Shown: piece by piece, positions 1 through 5,429 of the stretch
Layout: the number at the start of each line of letters is the position of its first letter
Position numbering within the stretch: the stretch's first letter is position 1
Assembly: GCA_031177735.1 (NCBI GenBank)
Contig: JAPSKJ010000023.1
Location: 1 to 7,327 of the forward strand
DNA length: 7,327 nucleotides
Direction of reading: 5' to 3'
Source: Nocardioides sp.
GTDB taxonomy: Bacteria; Actinomycetota; Actinomycetes; Propionibacteriales; Nocardioidaceae
The notes under the pieces: model-generated
Database searches by the model: none
Seen by the model: only the letters and a program-made list of their open reading frames with translations
Told to the model about the DNA's origin: nothing
Made by a program: the position numbers and the translations under genes

Positions 1-88
1 ACGTCCGAGGGACGCCGATCGTGCCTCTCAGTCTTCCAGCCGGTCGGTGAGGGGGCGACCGGCGGGGTGGCGCGGGCCTGCCGGCGGG
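1..88. other. Non-coding stretch at left edge
   Basis: No convincing reading frame lies here on either strand; the open frames are short, start-less and lack any recognisable motif. The only structure seen is an 8-bp inverted repeat, GCCGGTCG (39-46) and CGACCGGC (56-63), with a 9-nt loop, which could be a weak hairpin. In actinobacteria ftsH commonly follows hpt on the same strand, so this may be the upstream region of such a gene, but the window ends before any start codon can be seen. Confidence 0.4.
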
Positions 89-170
89 ATCCCCGGTTAA
101 CCGGGGATGTTGTCACTTCTCGGCCTTCGCAACGCCCGAGAAGTGCGGGAATCACCGGTTAACCGGGGAT
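89..170. repeat. 82-bp dyad-symmetric element (palindrome - inverted repeat - palindrome)
   Basis: Three nested inverted repeats share one centre at 129.5. The outer units are 20-bp palindromes, ATCCCCGGTT plus its complement, at 89-108 (perfect) and 151-170 (one changed base, A154 for C). The inner unit is CACTTCTCGG (114-123) and CCGAGAAGTG (136-145) around a 12-nt loop. The spacers on the two sides are both 5 bp. The outer palindrome centres are 62 bp apart, close to six helical turns. The right palindrome extends to 148-173 with a single mismatch. The element begins 17 bp beyond the hpt stop, so it could be a composite terminator, a REP/MITE-like dispersed repeat, or a protein-binding site. 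No target-site duplication is visible at its edges. Confidence 0.8.
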
Positions 171-173
171 TCC
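148..173 (-). terminator. Possible hpt terminator hairpin
   Basis: This is the hpt-proximal palindrome of the symmetric element. As RNA on the minus strand it would form a GC-rich stem closed by a TTAA loop, with its first base 13 nt past the hpt stop. There is no U-tract after it, which is common for high-GC actinobacterial terminators but leaves the function uncertain. It may equally be a DNA-level site. Confidence 0.35.
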
Positions 174-186
174 GACACGCCGACCC

Positions 187-738
187 TCAGCTGTAGACGT
201 GGGGCGCGAGGGTGCCGATGTCGCGCAGGTTGCGGTAGCGCTCGCGGTAGTCCAGGCCGTAGCCGACGACGAACTCGTTGGGGATGTCCCAGCCGACGTA
301 CTTGACCTCGACCGGCATGGTGAGCGCCTCGGGCTTGCGCAGCAGGGTGGCGATCTCGACGCTGGCGGGGTTGCGGCTGCTCAGGTTGGAGGTCAGCCAC
401 GACAGGGTCAGGCCGGTGTCGATGATCTCGTCGACGACGAGCACGTGGCGGCCGGAGATGTCGGTGTCGAGGTCCTTCAGGATCCGCACCACGCCGCTGG
501 ACTTGGTGCCGGAGCCGTAGGAGGAGACCGCCATCCAGTCGATCTCGACGTGGCGGGTCAGCTGCCGGGCGAGGTCGGCCATCACCCAGACCGCGCCGCG
601 CAGGACGCCCACCAGGAGCAGCTCCTTGCCCTCGTAGTCGCGCTCGATCTCCGCGGCCAGCTCCTTGAGCCGGCCCTGGATCTGCGACTCGGTGAAGAGC
701 ACCTCGACGAGGTCGTCCCTGACGTCCGCTGCGTCCAT
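187..738 (-). CDS. hpt: Hypoxanthine phosphoribosyltransferase
   Basis: A 183-aa cytosolic purine-salvage enzyme that converts hypoxanthine or guanine plus PRPP to IMP or GMP and pyrophosphate. Visible motifs in order are the LRG pyrophosphate loop (residues 46-48), the flexible-loop Ser-Tyr in SSYGSGTKSSG (about 72-82), the PRPP-binding motif VLVVDEIIDTGLT (99-111) and the purine-binding region KYVGWDIPNEFVVGYGLDY (from Lys146). Length is normal for the family. The frame stays open upstream to 972, but ATG at 738 gives the family N-terminus MDAADVRDDL; no clear SD precedes it. It lies 37 bp downstream of tilS and is last in the minus-strand cluster, so co-transcription is likely. The usual Glu-Asp acidic pair of the PRPP motif appears here as Asp-Glu. 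Pyrophosphate, its product, is the substrate of the nearby ppa product. Confidence 0.95.
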   Translation of the reverse strand: MDAADVRDDLVEVLFTESQIQGRLKELAAEIERDYEGKELLLVGVLRGAVWVMADLARQLTRHVEIDWMAVSSYGSGTKSSGVVRILKDLDTDISGRHVLVVDEIIDTGLTLSWLTSNLSSRNPASVEIATLLRKPEALTMPVEVKYVGWDIPNEFVVGYGLDYRERYRNLRDIGTLAPHVYS

Positions 739-775
739 GGCGTCAGGATGGCACAGGGGCCGGGACGCCCCGCCC

Positions 776-1744
776 TCAGGTCTGGCGGAACCGCAGCCGA
801 CCCTCGGAGCGGTAGGCCGTGAGGTGACCCGGCACCTGCACCGCCCCCTGCACCCGCCCCTCTGCGAGGGCGAGCAGGGCCCGGACGTGGACGTGGAACA
901 GCTCGGCGTCGATCGCACCGGCCTCCACCGCGGCCATCCGCAGCACCCGCGCCACGACCGCGCGGTGCTCACCGAGCAGGTCGTCGAGGGCGAGGCCGTC
1001 GGCTCCGCCGACCCGGGAGTACGCCGCCCGCGCGATCGCGTCGAGCGCCTCGGCGTCGTCGCGGAGCTGGTCCGCGGTGCGCGCGAGCGCCTCGGCGACG
1101 CCCGGCCCGAGCTCGTCCTCGAGCACCGGCATCACCCGCGTGCGGACGCGCACCCGGGCGTAGCCGGGGTCGGCGTTGTGCGGGTCGTCCCAGTAGTCGA
1201 TGCCCTCGACCTGGCAGGCGGTGACGGTGTCGACGCGGCCGACGTCGAGCAGTGGCCGGCGGTAGCGGTCGAAGGCGCGCCGCATGCCGGCGATGGACCG
1301 GCCGCCCGAGCCGCGGGTGAGCCCGAGCAGCACCGTCTCCGCCTGGTCGTCGCGGGTGTGGCCGAGCAGGACCGCGTCGGCGCCGAGGCGGTCGGCCATG
1401 GCGTCGAGCACGGCGTAGCGGGCCTGGCGTGCCGCCGCCTCGGGGCCCATCCCCCGCCCGTCGACGGTGACCCGCGCGCTGATCGTCTCGTCGGCGCCGA
1501 GCTGTGCCATCTGGGTGACCACGCGGGCTGCCTGGTCGGCGCTGCCGTCCTGGAGCCCGTGGTCGACGGTGGCACCGGCGATGCGCAGACCCAGTTTGTG
1601 GCCCTCGAACACGGCGGCGCTCAGGAGCGCGAGGGAGTCGGGTCCGCCGCTGCAGGCGACCAGCACGGTGGCCCCGGGGTCGAGCCCGTCGAGTGCGGCG
1701 CGCACGCCGCGGCGTACGGCGGCGACGGAGGGGTGCAGGCTCAT
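776..1744 (-). CDS. tilS: tRNA(Ile)-lysidine synthetase
   Basis: A 322-aa enzyme that uses ATP and lysine to convert C34 of the CAU-anticodon tRNA-Ile into lysidine, so that the tRNA reads AUA and is charged with isoleucine. The PP-loop ATPase signature SGGPDS is at residues 32-37, followed by the VDHGL strand (60-64) and LGHTRDDQAETVLLGLTRG (127-145). The family's RRPLLDV segment is at 162-168 and a basic, helical C-terminal part follows. It is shorter than the roughly 430-aa E. coli protein, as is usual for actinobacterial TilS, which carries a reduced C-terminal region. ATG at 1744 is chosen because it gives the compact N-terminus MSLHPSVAAV and sits 10 bp after the upstream stop; the longer open frame would run through the metalloprotease gene. 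No good SD is visible, so translation may depend on coupling. Confidence 0.95.
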   Translation of the reverse strand: MSLHPSVAAVRRGVRAALDGLDPGATVLVACSGGPDSLALLSAAVFEGHKLGLRIAGATVDHGLQDGSADQAARVVTQMAQLGADETISARVTVDGRGMGPEAAARQARYAVLDAMADRLGADAVLLGHTRDDQAETVLLGLTRGSGGRSIAGMRRAFDRYRRPLLDVGRVDTVTACQVEGIDYWDDPHNADPGYARVRVRTRVMPVLEDELGPGVAEALARTADQLRDDAEALDAIARAAYSRVGGADGLALDDLLGEHRAVVARVLRMAAVEAGAIDAELFHVHVRALLALAEGRVQGAVQVPGHLTAYRSEGRLRFRQT

Positions 1745-1754
1745 CCGGCGCGGG

Positions 1755-2789
1755 TCACAGGACGCGGTCGATCCACGCCTTCGGCTTGTGGATCTCGTCC
1801 TTCGACGGGAGGTTGGCGGGCTCGGCGAAGACCGCGTTGAACTCCGCCATGCCGACCTTGTCGACGACGTGGCGGACGAAGGCGGCGCCGTCGCGGTACT
1901 GCGCCATCTTGGTGTCGAGGCCGAGCAGGCGGCGCAGCAGCCGATCGACGGTGCCGACGCCCTTGCGGCGCTGGTTGAACTTCGTGCGGATCTCGCCGAC
2001 CGAGGGGATGACACCTGGGCCGACGCCGTCCATGACCACGTCGGCATGGCCCTCGAGGAGGCTCATCATGCCGGTGACCCGGTCGATGATCTCCTGCTGC
2101 TCGGGGGTGCTGACCGCGTCGAGGAGGCTGCCGGTCGGGCTGCGCACGGCCTGCACCGCGCGGCGCAGCCCCTCGTTGAGCAGCGTCTCGGTGTCCATCG
2201 TCTCGGCGAGCTCGGTCACCTGGGCGAGCAGGTGGTCACGCAGCCACGGCACCGCGGTGAACTGCACGCGGTGGGTCTCCTCGTGCAGGCAGACCCACAG
2301 CCGGAAGTCGGACGGGTCGACCCCGAGCTCGCGCTCGACGTGGACGACGTTGGGCGCGACCAGGAGCAGCCGGCCGTCGCGACCCCAGAAGGGGTCGAAC
2401 TGGCCGAGCACCTTGCCGGCGAGGAAGCCGAGCAGCACCCCGATCTCGGCTCCGGCGACGTGGGCGCCGACCGCCTTGACGACCCCGGCGGGCTCCTTCT
2501 TCTGCTTGCGGGCCACCACCTCGACCACCGGCGCGAGGATCGTCGCGAACGCGTCGGCGTTGGCCTGCACCCAGCCGGCGCGGTCCACGACCAGGACCGG
2601 CGCGGTGGCGTCGGGAGCGACCAGGCCGGTGAAGTCGCGGACCATCGGGGTCGAGCGCATCGCGCCCTCGCGCAGCTCGGTGACGGCGGCCGCGGCCTCC
2701 GCGCGGCTCACGACCGGCCCGTCGCCGCCGACCCGGCTGCCGAGCCGGACGGCGGTGTCCCAGTCGATCATGTCCGGGCGCTCGCTCAT
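1755..2789 (-). CDS. Zinc-dependent metalloprotease, DUF2342/Zincin_2 family
   Basis: A 344-aa protein of the actinobacterial DUF2342/Zincin_2 family, some members of which are labelled as coenzyme F420 biosynthesis-associated on the basis of co-occurrence. The zinc-binding HExxH motif is HEETH at residues 169-173 within FRLWVCLHEETHRVQF. EGHAD at 246-250 is well placed to supply the third ligand (Glu246, inferred). No signal peptide or membrane segment is evident apart from a short hydrophobic stretch near 112-128, so a cytosolic or peripheral location is likely. The substrate is unknown. The start could be ATG at 2789 or the internal ATG for Met7 (MIDWDTAVRL), which matches the common family N-terminus. 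The gene lies 40 bp after dacB and 10 bp before tilS, a position conserved in actinobacteria. No F420 biosynthesis gene is visible in this window. Confidence 0.88.
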   Translation of the reverse strand: MSERPDMIDWDTAVRLGSRVGGDGPVVSRAEAAAAVTELREGAMRSTPMVRDFTGLVAPDATAPVLVVDRAGWVQANADAFATILAPVVEVVARKQKKEPAGVVKAVGAHVAGAEIGVLLGFLAGKVLGQFDPFWGRDGRLLLVAPNVVHVERELGVDPSDFRLWVCLHEETHRVQFTAVPWLRDHLLAQVTELAETMDTETLLNEGLRRAVQAVRSPTGSLLDAVSTPEQQEIIDRVTGMMSLLEGHADVVMDGVGPGVIPSVGEIRTKFNQRRKGVGTVDRLLRRLLGLDTKMAQYRDGAAFVRHVVDKVGMAEFNAVFAEPANLPSKDEIHKPKAWIDRVL

Positions 2790-2796
2790 GGGGCCG

Positions 2797-2802
2797 ACCG
2801 TA
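2797..2802 (-). promoter_or_regulatory. Candidate leaderless -10 (TACGGT) before the metalloprotease
   Basis: In the 40-bp gap after dacB, the minus strand reads TACGGT, then 7 nt, then ATG at 2789. This fits the TANNNT spacing of leaderless actinobacterial transcripts. No SD precedes this ATG. No -35 is recognisable, and a hexamer this loose occurs often by chance. Confidence 0.2.
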
Positions 2803-2829
2803 TCCGACGGGTGTGCGGGGGCCGGATGT

Positions 2830-4227
2830 TCAGCCGCAGTGGCACGCCCCGAGCGCCGCGGCGGCGGAGTCCAGGGCGTCCTCCGCCTTCTCCTCCAGCG
2901 GCTTGGCGATGCGGTCGGCCAGGAGCACGAAGGCCATCGCCCGGCCGTCGAGGTCGGTGGCGACGCCGGCCAGGCTGCTGACCGCGGTCAGCGTGCCGGT
3001 CTTGGCGCGCACGCGACCGCGGCCGGCCGCAGGCCCGTCGTCCATCCGGTTGGTGAGGCTGCCGGTGAAGCCCGCGACCGGCAGCGAGGGCAGCAGCGTC
3101 GCCAGGCGGGGGTGAGCGGGATCGGCGGCCGTCTGGAGCAGGGTGATCAGCGCACGGGTGGTGACCACGTTGTGCCGCGAGAGTCCGCTGCCGTCGTGCA
3201 GCTGGACCCCCGCCGTGTCGACGCCGACCCCGGCCAGGGTGGCGAGGACCGCCTGGGTGCCGCCGGTGAAGCTCGGGTCACCCGCCACGGCGAGACCGAC
3301 GTGGCGGGTGAGCACCTCGGCCGCCTCGTTGTCGCTGGCCTCCAGCACGTGCTGGACGATCTCGCGCAGCGGCGGGCTCTCGACCCGAGCCAGCTCGGCA
3401 CCGGGGGTCGCCTGGCCCGCCACCGGCCGCCCGGCGACGGTGATCCCGGCGGCGGCCAGCGCGGTGGCGAAGTCCTGGGCGGCGTCGAGCGCCGGGTCGG
3501 GCACCCGCGACCAGCTGTCGGGCACGCGCCCCTGGTCGGCCCACAGCGCGGTGATCGGGGAGACCACCGAGTCGGGGACGTAGCTGGGCTCCCACATCGG
3601 GTTGTCCGCCGGCCCGGTGAACAGGGTGGCGTCATAGCCGAGCCGCACCCGCGTGCGGCCCTGTGCCTGCAGCGCCGTCGCCGTGGCCTGGGCGAGCGTG
3701 ACCAGGTCGGCACGCTGCGGGTAGGCCCGCTTGCTCTCCGGCTCGGAGGCGAGCAGTGGGTCGCCGCCGCCCACGAGCACGATCGTGTCGTCGCCTCCGG
3801 CCACCACTCGGGTGGCGAAGGTGTGCTCGGGCCCCAGCACCTCCAGCGCGGCGGCCGAGCTGAGCAGCTTGGTGGTCGACGCCGGGATGCCGGCGCCGTC
3901 ACCACGCGTGAAGACGCTCGGGCCGCCCGCCAGCGGCGCCACCTCGGCGATCACGTGCCGGCCGAGGGCGGGGTCGCTGAGCGGGCGGGCCAGCTGGCGG
4001 CGTACGCGGGCAGGGGCGAGAGCAGCGGCCGGATCAGCGGGGGTGGCCAGCGGCGCGGGGAGTACGACGTCGGGCAGGTCGAGGCCGGCGGGCGGCTCGA
4101 CCGCGGCGGGGTCCTGGGCGTCGGCGTCGAGCCAGCGGTCGGCGGCGTACTGCGTCCATCCCAGCCAGGTCGCGGCACCGGCCACCGCCGCGAGCACCAC
4201 GATCACCAGCAGCACCAGGCGCTTCAT
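2830..4227 (-). CDS. dacB: D-alanyl-D-alanine carboxypeptidase/endopeptidase (PBP4 type)
   Basis: A 465-aa class C low-molecular-mass penicillin-binding protein that trims terminal D-Ala from peptidoglycan stems and may cleave cross-links outside the membrane. The N-terminus MKRLVLLVIVVLAAVAGAAT is a signal peptide or signal anchor (about residues 4-24), followed by a Pro/Ala-rich linker to about 75. The catalytic triad of motifs is intact: SxxK as STTK at 117-120 (nucleophile Ser117), SxN as SDN at 298-300, and KTG at 409-411. HDGSGLSR (344-351) is also typical of the family. The large insert between the first two motifs matches PBP4 enzymes. ATG at 4227 is chosen because GGGAGG lies 7 nt upstream; an in-frame GTG at 4242 falls within that SD and is unlikely. 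It heads the minus-strand cluster and is divergent from ppa. Confidence 0.95.
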   Translation of the reverse strand: MKRLVLLVIVVLAAVAGAATWLGWTQYAADRWLDADAQDPAAVEPPAGLDLPDVVLPAPLATPADPAAALAPARVRRQLARPLSDPALGRHVIAEVAPLAGGPSVFTRGDGAGIPASTTKLLSSAAALEVLGPEHTFATRVVAGGDDTIVLVGGGDPLLASEPESKRAYPQRADLVTLAQATATALQAQGRTRVRLGYDATLFTGPADNPMWEPSYVPDSVVSPITALWADQGRVPDSWSRVPDPALDAAQDFATALAAAGITVAGRPVAGQATPGAELARVESPPLREIVQHVLEASDNEAAEVLTRHVGLAVAGDPSFTGGTQAVLATLAGVGVDTAGVQLHDGSGLSRHNVVTTRALITLLQTAADPAHPRLATLLPSLPVAGFTGSLTNRMDDGPAAGRGRVRAKTGTLTAVSSLAGVATDLDGRAMAFVLLADRIAKPLEEKAEDALDSAAAALGACHCG

Positions 4228-4234
4228 CGCACTC

Positions 4235-4240
4235 CCTCCC
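4235..4240 (-). promoter_or_regulatory. dacB ribosome binding site
   Basis: GGGAGG on the minus strand sits 7 nt before ATG at 4227. It settles the start codon against the in-frame GTG at 4242, which overlaps the SD. Confidence 0.8.
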
Positions 4241-4246
4241 ACCGAG

Positions 4247-4262
4247 TGTGTCCTGGGACACA
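4247..4262. promoter_or_regulatory. Operator-like palindrome upstream of dacB
   Basis: TGTGTCC (4247-4253) and GGACACA (4256-4262) form a perfect 7-bp inverted repeat separated by 2 bp, ending 6 bp upstream of the dacB SD. Arm length and tight spacing resemble a site for a dimeric regulator. In RNA the 2-nt loop would be strained, so a DNA site is the likelier reading. No regulator can be named. Confidence 0.4.
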
Positions 4263-4300
4263 GCGGGTCGTCCTCGAATCGCGCACCGGCACATTGTGGT

Positions 4301-4364
4301 GGACACTGGTCCGTACATCTGAAGTCAAGCGAAGAACACTGGCGGCGAACACTCCGGACCGGAG
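4301..4364. repeat. Short repeats and dyad in the ppa leader
   Basis: GGACACT (4301-4307), GAACACT (4334-4340) and GAACACT (4347-4353) are near-identical direct repeats; the first two continue with GG. The last runs into a 13-bp dyad, CTCCGG-A-CCGGAG (4352-4364), which ends 17 bp before the ppa SD. No clear -35/-10 pair was found in this region. The repeats could be regulator sites for the divergent dacB/ppa promoters, or chance. Confidence 0.3.
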
Positions 4365-4381
4365 CGCTGCCTGGAGCATGC

Positions 4382-4386
4382 GGAGG
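4382..4386 (+). promoter_or_regulatory. ppa ribosome binding site
   Basis: GGAGG lies 5 nt before GTG at 4392 and supports that non-ATG start. Confidence 0.8.
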
Positions 4387-4391
4387 CAGTC

Positions 4392-4883
4392 GTGACGCTG
4401 GAGTTCGACGTCCTGGTCGAGATCCCCAAGGGTGAGCGCAACAAGTACGAGGTCGACCACGAGAGCGGCCGGATCCGGCTGGACCGCACCCTGTTCACCT
4501 CGACGGTCTACCCGGCCGACTACGGGTTCATCGAGGACACCCTCGGCATGGACGGTGACCCGCTCGACGCGCTGGTCCTGCTGCCCATCCCGACCTTCCC
4601 CGGTTGCCTGATCCGCTGCCGTGCGATCGGCATGTTCCGCATGACCGACGAGAAGGGCGGCGACGACAAGGTGCTGTGCGTGCCCGTCGACCCGCGCAAC
4701 GAGAACATCCGCGACATCGACGACGTCGCGCGCTTCGACCGGCTCGAGATCCAGCACTTCTTCGAGGTCTACAAGGACCTCGAGCCCGGCAAGTCCGTCG
4801 AGGGCGCCGAGTGGGTCGGCCGCGAGGCGGCCGAGGCGGAGATCCACGCCTCGTTCGAGCGGTTCAAGACCGAGGGTCACTGA
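4392..4883 (+). CDS. ppa: Inorganic pyrophosphatase, family I (soluble)
   Basis: A 163-aa cytosolic enzyme that hydrolyses pyrophosphate to two phosphates with Mg2+, pulling forward nucleotide, nucleic acid, tRNA-charging and phosphoribosyl-transfer reactions. The family signature DGDPLDA is at residues 54-60, preceded by YPADYGFIEDT (40-50), and the metal/phosphate-binding cluster DEKGGDDKVLCVP is at 86-98. Other conserved parts are EIPKGERNKYE (10-20) and FFEVYKDLEPGK (123-134). The length matches compact bacterial family I enzymes. The start is GTG at 4392, set by the GGAGG 5 nt upstream. The gene is single, divergent from dacB, and ends just before a strong hairpin, so it is probably transcribed alone. 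Confidence 0.97.
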   Translation: MTLEFDVLVEIPKGERNKYEVDHESGRIRLDRTLFTSTVYPADYGFIEDTLGMDGDPLDALVLLPIPTFPGCLIRCRAIGMFRMTDEKGGDDKVLCVPVDPRNENIRDIDDVARFDRLEIQHFFEVYKDLEPGKSVEGAEWVGREAAEAEIHASFERFKTEGH

Positions 4884-4901
4884 CCACTCACCCGCACACC
4901 T

Positions 4902-4950
4902 CGCCCGAAGGCCGGTCCCCCTGGGGCCGGCCTTCGGCGTTCTTCGGGCG
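4902..4950 (+). terminator. Probable ppa terminator with two alternative stems
   Basis: An 11-bp perfect stem, CCGAAGGCCGG (4905-4915) with CCGGCCTTCGG (4927-4937), is extended inward past a bulged T by CCC/GGG around a tetraloop. A second pairing, CGCCCGAAG (4902-4910) with CTTCGGGCG (4942-4950), overlaps the outer part of the first. It begins 18 bp after the ppa stop and has no long U-tract, as is common in high-GC genomes. Confidence 0.75.
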
Positions 4951-4968
4951 CTCTGCCGCGCGACACGG

Positions 4969-4991
4969 CTGTCGGTGGGCCTCGCTAGCGT
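4969..4991 (+). promoter_or_regulatory. RecA-NDp/PafBC-type DNA-damage promoter for the VOC gene
   Basis: The sequence CTGTCGGTG (4969-4977), then exactly 8 bp, then TAGCGT (4986-4991) matches the known mycobacterial/actinobacterial SOS-independent damage promoter TTGTCRGTG-N8-TANNNT, with only the first base different. Transcription would start near 4997-4999, leaving a leader of about 25 nt that contains the VOC SD. PafBC control is inferred from the motif; no pafB or pafC gene is in the window. Confidence 0.65.
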
Positions 4992-5007
4992 CCGGGTCCC
5001 ACCCTGC

Positions 5008-5015
5008 AGGAAGGA
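5008..5015 (+). promoter_or_regulatory. VOC gene ribosome binding site
   Basis: AGGAAGGA ends 7 nt before ATG at 5023. It favours that start over an in-frame GTG at 4975, which lies inside the promoter motif. Confidence 0.75.
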
Positions 5016-5022
5016 CACGACG

Positions 5023-5382
5023 ATGACGCTGACCCCCGCGATGGTCACCTGTGACACCACGGACGCACTCTCGCTCGGCCGCTGGTGGGCCGAGCACACC
5101 GGCGGCGAGATCACCGAGGACAACGACGGCTGGTTCGTCGTCGTCGCGCTGCCCGGTGGCCTGCGGCTGGCCTTCCAGAAGGTCGACGACCCGACCCCCG
5201 GCAAGAACCGGCTCCATCTCGACCTGGTCGCCGACGACCTCGACACGGCGGTCGCCGAGCTGCGCGCCGCCGGCGCGGGCCACGTCGCCGACCGCGAGGT
5301 GCCCGGGTTCCGGTGGGTCACCCTGTCCGACCCCGACGGCAACCAGTTCTGCGTCTCCGGGCCGCACGAGGCGAGCAGCTGA
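5023..5382 (+). CDS. VOC family protein (glyoxalase-like fold)
   Basis: A 119-aa small protein of the vicinal-oxygen-chelate superfamily, which includes glyoxalase I, extradiol dioxygenases and bleomycin/fosfomycin resistance proteins. It resembles the Glyoxalase_6-type group. The two half-modules can be seen: residues 1-55 (ATG start, WWAEHTGG, then WFVVVALPGGLRLAFQKV) and 62-113 (NRLHLDLVADDLDTAVAEL, then WVTLSDPDGNQFCVSG). A candidate metal ligand His65 is present, but the C-terminal position that is usually Glu in GNEF is Gln108. The substrate is unknown; a binding role without catalysis is possible. ATG at 5023 has a good SD. The upstream damage-type promoter and the HTH_42 gene 47 bp downstream suggest a stress-related role, which is inference. 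Confidence 0.85.
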   Translation: MTLTPAMVTCDTTDALSLGRWWAEHTGGEITEDNDGWFVVVALPGGLRLAFQKVDDPTPGKNRLHLDLVADDLDTAVAELRAAGAGHVADREVPGFRWVTLSDPDGNQFCVSGPHEASS

Positions 5383-5401
5383 GGCTGCCGCGGACATCAC
5401 C

Positions 5402-5423
5402 TGTCCGCCTGTTGCGGCATGCT
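5402..5423 (+). promoter_or_regulatory. Weak leaderless promoter candidate for the HTH_42 gene
   Basis: CATGCT (5418-5423) ends 6 nt before ATG at 5430 and no SD is present, which suggests leaderless transcription. CTGTCCGCC lies exactly 8 bp upstream of the hexamer, the same spacing as the VOC promoter, but it matches the damage motif at only five of nine positions and the -10 lacks the first T. Confidence 0.2.
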
Positions 5424-5429
5424 GACGAC

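Noticed and set aside
43..63. GTCGGTG near the left edge as another damage promoter
   Set aside because: The 5' TTG part is missing and no TANNNT hexamer follows at 8 bp.
89..170. CRISPR-like repeat array
   Set aside because: There are only two repeat copies, each palindromic, and the intervening sequence is itself an inverted repeat rather than a spacer.
199..822. Plus-strand open frame opposite hpt
   Set aside because: It is a shadow of hpt, with a low-complexity Val/Asp/Gly/Leu/Gln composition and no motif.
4323..4328. TTGACT on the minus strand as a dacB -35 box
   Set aside because: No acceptable -10 lies 16-18 bp downstream; the nearest candidate, CACAAT, is 24 bp away.
1693..4395. 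Very long plus-strand open frame (about 900 codons) opposite dacB, the metalloprotease and tilS
   Set aside because: It is antisense to three genes with clear catalytic motifs, is rich in Arg/Ser/Pro as expected from high-GC shadow frames, and has no recognisable domain.
4378..4395. Five-codon ORF (ATG...TGA) overlapping the ppa start as a leader peptide
   Set aside because: It contains the ppa SD as codons, has no SD of its own at proper distance, and is easily explained by chance.
4975..5022. N-terminal extension of the VOC protein from GTG at 4975
   Set aside because: This start lies inside the promoter motif, has no SD, and the added 16 residues do not fit the family; ATG at 5023 has a good SD.
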